Shown here: in pieces, positions 1-6,725 of the stretch
Numbering within the stretch: position 1 is the first letter of the stretch
Layout: the number at the start of each line of letters is the position of its first letter
Assembly: GCA_039714535.1 (NCBI GenBank)
Contig: JBDLJC010000062.1
Span: forward strand, 1 to 18,706
Length of the DNA: 18,706 nucleotides
DNA from: JAGXFP01 sp039714535
GTDB taxonomy: Bacteria; Desulfobacterota; Desulfobulbia; Desulfobulbales; JAGXFP01
Direction: 5' to 3'
Program-made: the position numbers and the translations under genes
Notes under the pieces: model-generated
Databases searched by the model: none
The model's input: only the letters and a program-made list of their open reading frames with translations
Told to the model about the DNA's origin: nothing

Positions 1-99
1 AGGTTGCATTAACGATAGCAACTCTTGGGTAAGATCAAGAGAACCATTTCTAGCAAAAGGGAAAAGGGTGGCAAAAGACTCGTAAGTTATCTTAGACAT
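1..99 (-). CDS. Partial N-terminus of a possible Crp/Fnr-type regulator
   Basis: The first 33 codons of a minus-strand gene run off the left edge of the window. The ATG is at 97-99 (complement), preceded on that strand by AAGAGGATAC, a good ribosome binding site. The translation begins MSKITYESFATLFPFARNG and continues with a leucine-rich LDLTQELLSLMQP stretch. Crp/Fnr-family regulators often start with a similar 'FPF...L..ELL' segment just before their cNMP-binding beta barrel, which is the only basis for the family guess. The gene is divergent from fur and has its own candidate promoter at 135-164. The product could equally be something else, because no diagnostic domain lies inside the window. 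Confidence 0.4.
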   Translation of the reverse strand, partial: MSKITYESFATLFPFARNGSLDLTQELLSLMQP

Positions 100-134
100 A
101 GTATCCTCTTGTAGGTGTCTGTATACCAGTACTC

Positions 135-164
135 ATTATGGCTGATTCATCAAAGGCATATCAA
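135..164 (-). promoter_or_regulatory. Candidate sigma-70 promoter for the partial minus-strand gene
   Basis: On the minus strand TTGATA (159-164) and CATAAT (135-140) are separated by 18 bases. They lie about 36 bases upstream of the ATG of the partial gene. Both hexamers are close to consensus, but the site was found by eye. Confidence 0.4.
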
Positions 165-344
165 CCTGTCAATCAGCGTTGAAACATTACCTTGTTCTAG
201 ATTGATGTGGAATAGCTTTTTATTTCTATAATCCTTTCGGGGTGGAAATTATGGACTTATAAAAAGAAAGGTGTTTGTTTTCCCAGGAAGTCAATTCTCA
301 ACGCTAATTGATACCTTTATTCCCAGTGATTGGAAAAACTTTTC

Positions 345-372
345 TTGACAGTCTTCGAAAAACGTTTATATT
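345..372 (+). promoter_or_regulatory. Sigma-70 promoter of fur
   Basis: A perfect TTGACA (345-350) and TATATT (367-372) are separated by 16 bases. Transcription would start near 379, about 38 bases before the fur ATG and directly in front of the palindrome at 384-402. The promoter lies inside the longer open frame that begins with TTG at 330, which argues that the upstream start is not used. Confidence 0.65.
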
Positions 373-383
373 TTCCCTGTCCT

Positions 384-402
384 ATTGAAATAGAATTTCA
401 AT
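384..402 (+). promoter_or_regulatory. Fur-box-like operator upstream of fur
   Basis: A perfect inverted repeat ATTGAAAT-AGA-ATTTCAAT lies just downstream of the promoter, between the expected transcription start and the fur start codon. Its AT-rich GAAAT/ATTTC arms resemble known Fur boxes. The same 21-base sequence, with one mismatch and including the trailing ATTTC, recurs at 861-881 before fbpA. Autorepression by the adjacent Fur protein is the simplest reading. Confidence 0.7.
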
Positions 403-416
403 TTCACGGAGACAGC

Positions 417-842
417 ATGAAGGATGTCAATGAAGCTTTTCGCCAGTTTCTAAAGCAGAAAAACTTACAGCTAACTATGCAACGGCAGTTGATCGTTGAC
501 GAGTTTGCTAAGGTAAAGCGGCATTTGAGTGTTGAGGAACTCTATGATCTGGTCAAGAAAAGAGAACAGAGCATAGGCCAGGTTACAGTTTTTCGGACCC
601 TGAAGCTTCTAGCCGAGGCCAATATCGCTCGAGCGGTTAATTTTGGTGATAAAACAGTCCGCTACGAACTTGATTTCGGCACCGAACACCATGATCATCT
701 TGTTTGTTTACAGTGTGGGGCCGTTGTAGAGGTATTCGATCCCGACCTGGAAAAGCTGCAGGACAAGCTATGCAGCAAGTATGGATTTTCACCTGATTGG
801 CACCGTTTGGAGATATTCGGTACCTGCAAGAAATGTAAGTAA
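417..842 (+). CDS. fur: Fur family ferric uptake regulator
   Basis: This encodes a 141-residue metal-sensing transcriptional repressor of the Fur family, expected to bind DNA as a dimer when iron is loaded. The N-terminal half is a winged helix (about residues 1-80, including the RQLIVDEF and QVTVFRTLKLL segments). It is followed by the metal-binding dimerisation region with the EHHDHLVCLQCG motif and two CxxC pairs (C97/C100 and C137/C140). The length and motifs match typical Fur rather than Zur or PerR, although subfamily assignment by eye is not certain. The ATG at 417 is chosen because GGAGA precedes it at normal spacing and the promoter and operator lie just upstream. An in-frame TTG at 330 would place both inside the gene. 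The next genes encode a ferric iron importer, and matching operators precede both units. Confidence 0.9.
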   Translation: MKDVNEAFRQFLKQKNLQLTMQRQLIVDEFAKVKRHLSVEELYDLVKKREQSIGQVTVFRTLKLLAEANIARAVNFGDKTVRYELDFGTEHHDHLVCLQCGAVVEVFDPDLEKLQDKLCSKYGFSPDWHRLEIFGTCKKCK

Positions 843-860
843 TATTTTTTTGACCTATAG

Positions 861-877
861 TTGAAATCGAATTTCAA
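861..877 (+). promoter_or_regulatory. Fur-box-like operator upstream of fbpA
   Basis: The inverted repeat TTGAAAT-CGA-ATTTCAA is nearly identical to the operator upstream of fur, and the similarity continues through the following TTTC (to 881). A TTGACC (850-855) lies just upstream, and a weak -10 would overlap the repeat, so a bound repressor could block RNA polymerase. The site is 71 bases before the fbpA start codon. Confidence 0.65.
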
Positions 878-948
878 TTTCTGAAGACCAAATTGTTTGG
901 TCCTTGGATGATAACTAAACAAAAAGATTCATAGTTGGAGGTTTTATT

Positions 949-1953
949 ATGCTGAAGCGAACGTTGTTAACCCTTATGGGACTGTTTGTCTTCTTTTCTA
1001 GTTTGCCGCATGCGTTAGCGACGGAACTGGTGATCTATTCGGCCCGGAAAGAGCACTTGGTCAAAGCACTTTTTGACGATTACGAAAAAGAGACCGGGGT
1101 GAAAATCAAATATCTGACCGGAAAGGCGGCGGCCCTCATGCAGCGCCTCAAGGCCGAGGGCAAAAACACCCCCGCCGACCTACTGATTACCGTTGATGCC
1201 GGCAACCTCTGGCATGCCGTCCGAGAAGGCCTGCTGAGACCGGTTGATTCCCTCGCTCTCAATGCCAATATCCCTGCTCACCTGAGGGATCAGGAAGGTC
1301 GCTGGTTCGGTTTATCGATCAGGGCCAGGACCATAGTTTACAACACCGACAAGCTGAAGTCTGCGGATCTGAAGTCCTACAAGGATCTGGCCGACGGTAA
1401 ATGGAAGAATCGGCTGTTGCTGAGGACTTCGAAAAAGGTCTACAACCAGTCCCTGGTTGCGATGCTTATCGCCGAACATGGTAGTGATAAGGCTGCTGAA
1501 ATTGTTAAGGGTTGGGTGGCCAATCTTGCCGCGCCGCCATTTTCAAACGACACCAAGGTCATGGAGGCGATCGCCGCCGGTCTTGGTGATGTGGGGATCG
1601 TAAACACCTACTATTTCGGTCGCCTGATCAAAAAGAACCCGGACCTGCCGCTGGCCCTTTTCTGGGCTGGTCAGGAGGGCAATGGCACCCATGTTAATGT
1701 ATCCGGTGCCGGCGTAACTACCCATGCTAAAAATCCCAAAGAAGCTATTAAATTTCTGGAGTGGCTCTCCTCAGAGCGAGCCCAGAATCTCTTTGCCGAC
1801 GTGAATATGGAGTATCCGGTCAACCAGAAGAATATCCCGCACCCAACGGTTCAGGCCTGGGGAGAGTTCAAGCAGAACAAGATGCCTCTCTGGATGGCTG
1901 GAGCCTTGCAGGGTAAAGCAATTATGCTAATGGACAAGGCCGGTTACAAATAA
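949..1953 (+). CDS. fbpA: Ferric iron ABC transporter, periplasmic substrate-binding protein
   Basis: This is a 334-residue secreted binding protein of the FbpA/FutA/AfuA family, which captures Fe3+ in the periplasm and delivers it to the permease. A signal peptide occupies about residues 1-24 (MLKRTL, a hydrophobic core, then SLPHALA before TELVIYSARK). The mature start LVIYSARKEHLVKALFDDYE is characteristic of the family. The paired tyrosines Y221-Y222 in VNTYYFGRL match the iron-liganding tyrosines of FbpA-type proteins. GGAGG precedes the ATG at good spacing. The permease gene starts one base after its stop and the ATPase gene follows closely, giving a standard three-gene importer. The Fur-like operator at 861-877 supports an iron substrate over other cargo such as thiamine or phosphonate. 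Confidence 0.88.
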   Translation: MLKRTLLTLMGLFVFFSSLPHALATELVIYSARKEHLVKALFDDYEKETGVKIKYLTGKAAALMQRLKAEGKNTPADLLITVDAGNLWHAVREGLLRPVDSLALNANIPAHLRDQEGRWFGLSIRARTIVYNTDKLKSADLKSYKDLADGKWKNRLLLRTSKKVYNQSLVAMLIAEHGSDKAAEIVKGWVANLAAPPFSNDTKVMEAIAAGLGDVGIVNTYYFGRLIKKNPDLPLALFWAGQEGNGTHVNVSGAGVTTHAKNPKEAIKFLEWLSSERAQNLFADVNMEYPVNQKNIPHPTVQAWGEFKQNKMPLWMAGALQGKAIMLMDKAGYK

Positions 1954-1954
1954 G

Positions 1955-3577
1955 ATGTTGACCTACACGTCTTCAGGAAGAACTAATATCTGGAAGGGGG
2001 CGGCATGGCTGATTGCTTTGCTTACCGTGTTGCCCCTGACAGTAATTTTTCTGTCCTGGACCCGGCCAGCCCTTGAAATCTGGCAGCATATGGCGGAAAA
2101 CCTGCTGGCCAATCTCTTGATCAACACCCTTCTCCTCGGCGGTGGCGTGGTGGGGTTGACCGGATTTCTGGGAGTCAGTCTGGCTTGGCTCACTGGGGCC
2201 TGTGATTTTCCTGGCCGCCGCTTCTTTTCCTGGGCTCTGCTGCTGCCGCTTGCCATGCCGACCTACGTGCTGGCTTTCGTTTTTTTAGGGATCTTTGACT
2301 TCACCGGACCAGTGCAGACCTTTTTGCGGGACCTATTGGGAAAAAGCGTCTGGTTTCCGGATATCCGCTCCACGGCCGGAGTAATTCTGGTTATGAGCTT
2401 CGCCTTGTATCCATACGTTTACCTCTTGGCCCGAAGCGCTTTTCTCGCCCAGGGTAAGCAGACTATCGAGGCGGCTCAATCCCTCGGTTGCACTTCTTTT
2501 GCCGCATTTTTCCGGGTAGCGCTACCCATAGCCAGGCCCTGGATCGCCGGAGGTCTCCTGCTGGTTCTGATGGAAACCTTAGCCGATTTTGGTGCCGTCT
2601 CTATTTTTAATTATGATACCTTTACCACCGCCATTTATAAGGCCTGGTACGGTTTTTTCTCCATCGAAGCCGCGGCCCAGCTTTCTTCTCTCCTAGTTAT
2701 CATCGTTCTGATAGTTCTCCTGTTAGAGCTAAGATTGCGTCGCGGTCGGCAGTACTCGGAATCGGCCCGGGTGACCAACAGGGTTAAACTTCTCAAACTG
2801 GAAGGGGCGGCCGGTTGGGCTGCCTCGGTTTTTGCGTCAATTGTCCTGTTAACTGCCTTTATTGTTCCCTTCGGCCAGCTGATATTCTGGTGCCTGGAAG
2901 GTTTTGCTGATCTCGACACAGCTTATCTAGGTTACCTGGGCCATTCCCTGCTGCTTTCAACCATGGCCGGCATCTTTATCTGCTGCTGTGCCCTCTTGCT
3001 AGCTTATGTTCAGCGGCACCATCCCGGGGGGGTGACTTCTTTTCTGGTTCGGCTTGCCACTTTGGGCTATGCCTTGCCGGGCACCGTTCTGGCCGTGGGC
3101 TTGGTCATCGTTATCTCTCTCTTTGACAAACAGCTAGGATCTATTGTGGCAGCAATGGGCTTGGAAACGACTATCCTTTTGCAGGGCACTATCCTGACCA
3201 TGCTTCTGGCCTACGCGGTCAGATTTATGGCGGCCGGTTATAACGGTGTCAATTCATCAATGGAGAAGATCACTCTCAGCATTGATGAGGCGGCACAGAG
3301 TCTTGGGATCACAGGGATGAAGATGATTAGAAAGATCCATGTCCCCATCCTGAGAAGCGGTTTGCTGACTGCGGGTATTCTGGTCTTTGTCGACGTAATG
3401 AAGGAAATGCCTATTACCCTGATGACCCGCCCCTTTGGCTGGGATACCTTGGCGGTAAAAATCTTCGAGCTTACCTCGGAAGGAGAGTGGCAGAGAGCCG
3501 CCCTACCTGCCGTTGCCCTGGTTGCCGGTGGCATAATTCCACTAATTTTTCTGACCAAACAGATGGACAAGAGTTGA
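1955..3577 (+). CDS. fbpB: Ferric iron ABC transporter, fused two-domain permease
   Basis: This is a 540-residue inner-membrane permease of the FbpB/FutB type, in which two BPD-type transmembrane domains are joined in one chain. Two EAA loops, the contact points for the ATPase, begin at about residue 172 (EAAQSLGCTSFAAFF) and residue 445 (EAAQSLGITGMKMI). Each lies in a domain of roughly six hydrophobic segments. The length is normal for the family. The ATG at 1955 follows the fbpA stop by a single base, so translation is probably coupled. It should form the channel for Fe3+ delivered by the upstream binding protein and be powered by the downstream ATPase. Confidence 0.88.
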   Translation: MLTYTSSGRTNIWKGAAWLIALLTVLPLTVIFLSWTRPALEIWQHMAENLLANLLINTLLLGGGVVGLTGFLGVSLAWLTGACDFPGRRFFSWALLLPLAMPTYVLAFVFLGIFDFTGPVQTFLRDLLGKSVWFPDIRSTAGVILVMSFALYPYVYLLARSAFLAQGKQTIEAAQSLGCTSFAAFFRVALPIARPWIAGGLLLVLMETLADFGAVSIFNYDTFTTAIYKAWYGFFSIEAAAQLSSLLVIIVLIVLLLELRLRRGRQYSESARVTNRVKLLKLEGAAGWAASVFASIVLLTAFIVPFGQLIFWCLEGFADLDTAYLGYLGHSLLLSTMAGIFICCCALLLAYVQRHHPGGVTSFLVRLATLGYALPGTVLAVGLVIVISLFDKQLGSIVAAMGLETTILLQGTILTMLLAYAVRFMAAGYNGVNSSMEKITLSIDEAAQSLGITGMKMIRKIHVPILRSGLLTAGILVFVDVMKEMPITLMTRPFGWDTLAVKIFELTSEGEWQRAALPAVALVAGGIIPLIFLTKQMDKS

Positions 3578-3597
3578 CCCGTAAGGGAGTTATGCTG

Positions 3598-4641
3598 ATG
3601 AAGAGTATTGTCGAACTTAAAAATGTCGAAAAATCCTATGACGGCTCGGTCATTATCAAGGATCTTTCCCTGATCCTAGAGGAAGGTGAAATAGGCTGTC
3701 TTCTTGGTCCCAGTGGTTGCGGCAAGACCACTATCCTGCGGGCTATTGCCGGATTTGAAGAAATTTCCACCGGTACGATCACTATCAACGGGGCGGTTGT
3801 TTCAGCCACCGACACCCTGACGCCCCCGGATCAAAGGCAGGTCGGGGTTGTTTTTCAGGACTATGCCCTCTTCCCTCATCTTGATGTCCATCGCAATATT
3901 GCCTTTGGCTTGCATAAAACAAAAAAGGCCGAACAGGATGCAGTGATTCAGAACCTTCTGGAAGTTGTCGGTTTAACCGAGGTCTCGCATAAATATCCCC
4001 ACGAATTGTCCGGTGGCCAGCAGCAGCGGGTGGCCTTGGCTCGAGCCCTGGCCCCCCGACCGAATCTTCTGTTGATGGACGAGCCATTTTCCAACCTTGA
4101 TATTACCTTGCGGGAAAAACTATCGGTCGAAGTCCGGGATATTTTAAAGGAGTATGGTATCTCGGCAATAATGGTTACCCATAATCAGAATGAGGCCTTT
4201 GCGATGGGGGACAAGACCGGCGTGATCTACGGCGGTGATCTTCTGCAGTGGGATACAGCCTACAATCTCTACCATCGGCCTGTTAATCAACTGGTAGCTG
4301 ACTTTGTCGGTGAGGGAGTTTTGTTGCCCGGTCAAGTGGTCGACGATAGAAAAGTGGAGACCGGCCTTGGCCTGTTGGAGGGAGACTTCCACTATCCCTG
4401 TAAAAACGGCTGCCCAGCCAATGTCTTGATTAGACCCGAGGATGTGGTCCATGACGACAACAGTCCCGTAAAAGCTGAAATCATCAAGAAAAACTTCCGC
4501 GGGCCGACTATCCTCTATGCTTTGCGGCTCGACAGCGGCGACGAGGTTCTCTCTTTGGTACCAAGCCATCATAACCACCGGATTGGCAATAAAATCGGCA
4601 TCATCCATGAGGTGGAGGACCTAATTCTCTTTGAAGCCTGA
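3598..4641 (+). CDS. fbpC: Ferric iron ABC transporter, ATP-binding protein
   Basis: This is a 347-residue ABC ATPase that energises the importer. Visible motifs are Walker A GPSGCGKTT (from residue 37), the Q-loop in VVFQDYALFPH, the signature LSGGQQQRVALARAL (from residue 137), Walker B LLLMDEP with D161/E162, and the H-loop in VTHNQNEA. The region after about residue 235 is a TOBE-like regulatory domain, as in FbpC/PotA-type ATPases. The ATG at 3598 sits 8-9 bases after AAGGGAG. An ATG two codons earlier (3592) is too close to that site, and longer in-frame extensions would overlap fbpB. No clear terminator follows the gene. Confidence 0.87.
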   Translation: MKSIVELKNVEKSYDGSVIIKDLSLILEEGEIGCLLGPSGCGKTTILRAIAGFEEISTGTITINGAVVSATDTLTPPDQRQVGVVFQDYALFPHLDVHRNIAFGLHKTKKAEQDAVIQNLLEVVGLTEVSHKYPHELSGGQQQRVALARALAPRPNLLLMDEPFSNLDITLREKLSVEVRDILKEYGISAIMVTHNQNEAFAMGDKTGVIYGGDLLQWDTAYNLYHRPVNQLVADFVGEGVLLPGQVVDDRKVETGLGLLEGDFHYPCKNGCPANVLIRPEDVVHDDNSPVKAEIIKKNFRGPTILYALRLDSGDEVLSLVPSHHNHRIGNKIGIIHEVEDLILFEA

Positions 4642-4789
4642 AAATTTCCGAAGAATTCCTGTTAACTGCTGGAAGATTAAAAACAAAAAGTATTCAAAAC
4701 TATGATTTTTACAGGTGAGCTTAAGCTGGCCGCGATACATCTTTAACCGGCCGATAACCACATATCCTTAATAACTGGAGTTAGCGCAT

Positions 4790-5095
4790 ATACACAAGTT
4801 GGAAGAATGGCAGCACCAGCATCAATTCAACATGGAAAACGTCCAGGGTGAGCGTAATACCTGGAAAGTAATCTCGTTGACATTTCTAATGATGGTCGTA
4901 GAAATTATTACCGGCATGCTTTTTGGTTCCATGGCCCTGCTGGCAGACGGCTTCCATATGGCTACCCATACATTCGCCTTAGGGATTACTGCCATAGCAT
5001 ATTACTACTCACTAAAACACGCCCACGCCCCCTTAATTCTGCCGGCCAAACCTTCTTTACTCAAAAAAACATCCTTGACTTACCGCGATCAATAA
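4790..5095 (+). pseudogene. Truncated remnant of a CDF (DmeF/CzcD-like) metal efflux gene
   Basis: The translation holds the N-terminal quarter of a cation diffusion facilitator: the DmeF-style lead EEWQHQHQFN, a first membrane helix (WKVISLTFLMMVVEIITG) and the second-helix metal site SMALLADGFHMATH. Similarity stops after YYYSLKHAHA, where intact homologues continue with a DPRFSFGTGK-type motif. About 20 unrelated residues and a stop follow. Intact family members are near 300 residues or longer. The start also looks damaged: GGAG is followed nine bases later by ATA at 4790, giving xHKLEEWQHQ, where ATG would be expected. The only other start in frame is TTG at 4799. The remnant lies between the iron operon and a converging flavodoxin gene, in AT-rich DNA, and probably marks an old deletion or recombination junction. 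Confidence 0.7.
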
Positions 5096-5121
5096 ATCAA
5101 AGCCAATCTCCATTCTCGGGT

Positions 5122-5595
5122 TTACAGTTTGGCACACAACTCGGCCACCCTCTTCCCCAGTTTAAAGCCATCCGCAACGGCGGTCTCGTCCGGCTCCCCA
5201 CAGCAAGCAACCCCATAATGACCAGATGCTACCATTGGATCGCCAACTATTATCATCCCATAAATCATCATACATTGCAGAATAGAAAAAATAGTGGTTT
5301 CCTTGCCACCCGTATGGTGATTACCGGAGGCAAAGGCAGCCCCCACCTTATTCTCCATCTCGCGACGCAGTCCGACAAAATCATCAAAAATCTTTTTGAG
5401 CTGGGCCGCCATAACTCCAAAATAAACCGGTGAGCCGGCAATAACCCCGGCGGCATCACTAAAATCATCTTTGCTGACCTCATCGGTATTCTTCAAGACC
5501 GCCTCGGCCCCTGTTGCAGCAACTCCTTTGGCAATCGCCTCTGCCAACTTCTTAGTGTTATTGCCCTTGGAATAATAAAGAACCAGTACTTTCAT
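5122..5595 (-). CDS. Flavodoxin-like / WrbA-type FMN protein
   Basis: This is a 157-residue protein with the flavodoxin fold. It starts MKVLVLYYSKGNNTKKLAEA, in which the S-x-G-N-T-x-x-x-A loop would bind the FMN phosphate. The SPVYFGVMAAQLKKIFDDF segment and the ASGNHHTGGKETT motif match NAD(P)H:quinone-reductase (WrbA-like) and multimeric flavodoxin relatives. Such proteins carry electrons or reduce quinones in the cytoplasm. The exact partner cannot be read from the sequence. The ATG at 5595 (complement) is seven bases from GGAG. A TTG two codons upstream is too close to that site. It lies downstream of tRNA-Ser on the same strand and may be co-transcribed with it. An imperfect TTGTCT/CTATAG promoter exists near 5650-5680. 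Confidence 0.82.
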   Translation of the reverse strand: MKVLVLYYSKGNNTKKLAEAIAKGVAATGAEAVLKNTDEVSKDDFSDAAGVIAGSPVYFGVMAAQLKKIFDDFVGLRREMENKVGAAFASGNHHTGGKETTIFSILQCMMIYGMIIVGDPMVASGHYGVACCGEPDETAVADGFKLGKRVAELCAKL

Positions 5596-5685
5596 TTTCA
5601 ATCTCCACTTCGTTTAGTTTTGGAACTGCCTAAGAACTGAAATAAAGCTATAGGGCGGGAACCCTTGTCCGAGACAAACAACAAA

Positions 5686-5775
<90 letters not shown>

Positions 5776-6094
5776 CAAGACAACGACCAATATCGGTTCA
5801 TCCTCTTTAGCCGTTGATCAGCACGCACTGTACATCGCCCATCGCTGAATGTTTACCTCTTTTCTTCTTTTCAAGAATATTATTCCCGGCTATCCCGCCC
5901 ATTACAACTCACGCCCGGGATTATCACCTGAAGCCAAGAACCGGCATGACCAATCTGAAAAGACCCTCCAGACCAGACAACCAGTACATTTAGTCAAGAC
6001 TCCCCCCTTTTATCGGTTTTAAGCGATTCTTGAAATAGTTTGCTTCTTTACCATGACCATGTTATTTATCGGCCTTAGTTGTGCAGTAGTTGCT

Positions 6095-6100
6095 TATAAT
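6095..6100 (+). promoter_or_regulatory. Candidate -10 element of the cold-shock leader
   Basis: This is a perfect TATAAT with no good -35 hexamer at 16-18 bases. Transcription from it would give a leader of about 140 bases before the cold-shock start codon, a length typical of cspA-type mRNAs. A second possible -10 (TATAAA, 6201-6206) would bypass the terminator-like hairpin. Confidence 0.4.
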
Positions 6101-6113
6101 ACGCAAAAAAGTT

Positions 6114-6150
6114 AACCGCACAATCCCTGTCCGGGGTATGCGGTTTTTTT
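6114..6150 (+). terminator. Terminator-like hairpin in the cold-shock 5' leader (possible attenuator)
   Basis: AACCGCA (6114-6120) pairs with TGCGGTT (6139-6145), and an inner CCC/GGG pair shortens the loop. A run of T follows to 6150. It is the shape of an intrinsic terminator but sits about 95 bases before the start codon, downstream of the TATAAT at 6095. It could attenuate cold-shock transcription or end a very short RNA of about 45 bases. Confidence 0.5.
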
Positions 6151-6207
6151 ATGGGCAAATGAACTGCCTGGAGGTCGGTCGAAAGACGTTCTTCCTTATT
6201 TATAAAG

Positions 6208-6225
6208 TGGCCCCACCGAGGGCCA
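6208..6225 (+). promoter_or_regulatory. Hairpin next to the cold-shock ribosome binding site
   Basis: TGGCCC (6208-6213) and GGGCCA (6220-6225) form a perfect six-pair GC-rich stem with loop CACCGA. It ends about seven bases before the GGAG that serves the cold-shock gene. It could influence translation with temperature or insulate the ribosome binding site; this is inference from position. Confidence 0.4.
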
Positions 6226-6245
6226 GTAATACAGGAGTAGTTAAG

Positions 6246-6446
6246 ATGTCTGAAGGAACAGTAAAATGGTTTAATGATGCTAAGGGTTTCGGTTTTATCG
6301 AGCAGGATGGCGGCGATGATGTTTTCGTACACCATACTGCCATCCAGGCCGACGGTTTCAAATCCCTCACCGAGGGTGCCCGGGTAACTTTCGAGGTTGT
6401 CGATGGCCCCAAAGGTCCGGCTGCAGCTAACGTTGTCCAGCAGTAA
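6246..6446 (+). CDS. cspA: Cold-shock domain protein (CspA family)
   Basis: This is a 66-residue single-domain cold-shock protein, an OB-fold RNA chaperone that melts RNA secondary structure. RNP1 is KGFGFIEQ (residues 14-21) and RNP2 is VFVHHTA. The N-terminal MSEGTVKWFND is classical. The length matches the family. The ATG at 6246 follows AGGAG at normal spacing; the frame is open further upstream but with no family sequence. The long leader with two hairpins fits post-transcriptional control. A strong terminator follows 28 bases after the stop. Whether it is cold-induced cannot be told from sequence. Confidence 0.95.
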   Translation: MSEGTVKWFNDAKGFGFIEQDGGDDVFVHHTAIQADGFKSLTEGARVTFEVVDGPKGPAAANVVQQ

Positions 6447-6474
6447 GACCTGTTTATACCGCAAATAGACCTGA

Positions 6475-6501
6475 AGCCCCGCCTCGGCGGGGCTTTTTTT
6501 A
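6475..6501 (+). terminator. Rho-independent terminator after cspA
   Basis: AGCCCCGCC (6475-6483) and GGCGGGGCT (6486-6494) form a very stable GC stem followed by a run of eight T. It separates cspA from the next small gene. Confidence 0.93.
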
Positions 6502-6539
6502 GTTTTAAGCCGGCCACCACAACATGAAAGGATCTGCCC

Positions 6540-6725
6540 ATGGCAAGAAGAACTAATTACTCTTTTGAAAAACGTCAGAAAGAACTCGCCAAAAAGAAGA
6601 AGAAAGAAGAGAAAAGGCTCCGCAAACAGGGCAAGCTTAACATTGAAGAGAACGAGACTGGCGAGACCACCACGGTTGAGAATGACACCCAGCAGAGTAC
6701 GGAAGAAAACAGTCCTGTAGAATAA
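6540..6725 (+). CDS. Small lysine-rich protein of unknown function
   Basis: This 61-residue protein has two unlike halves. Residues 1-33 (MARRTNYSFEKRQKELAKKK onward) are strongly basic and probably helical. Residues 34-61 are acidic and rich in Glu, Thr and Asn, as in a disordered tail. I recall similar small proteins beginning with an RTNY-FEKRQKEL-type motif in many proteobacteria, annotated as hypothetical, so the start and the reality of the gene are credible. AAGGA lies about nine bases before the ATG. It follows the cspA terminator by about 40 bases on the same strand. The basic N-terminus suggests nucleic-acid or ribosome contact, but no function is known to me. Confidence 0.7.
   Translation: MARRTNYSFEKRQKELAKKKKKEEKRLRKQGKLNIEENETGETTTVENDTQQSTEENSPVE

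Larger units (their letters stand above)
100..416. other. Divergent intergenic region upstream of fur
   Basis: This non-coding stretch separates the minus-strand partial gene from fur. It holds a candidate minus-strand promoter (135-164), the fur promoter (345-372) and the fur operator (384-402). A TATAAT at 227-232 has only a poorly spaced TTGATG upstream (202-207, 19-base spacer), so it is a weak extra promoter candidate. I see no gene in it. Confidence 0.6.
5776..6245. other. Intergenic region between tRNA-Ser and the cold-shock gene
   Basis: About 470 bases without a convincing gene. The right part is the cold-shock leader (promoter, terminator-like hairpin, second hairpin), listed separately. 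In the left part a distant inverted pair, ATTCCCGG near 5882 and CCGGGAT near 5915, could form a weak long-loop hairpin. I see no clear promoter for the tRNA. Confidence 0.5.

Noticed and set aside
330..416. N-terminal extension of Fur from TTG at 330
   Set aside because: The promoter and the operator lie within it, it has no family similarity, and ATG 417 has a good ribosome binding site.
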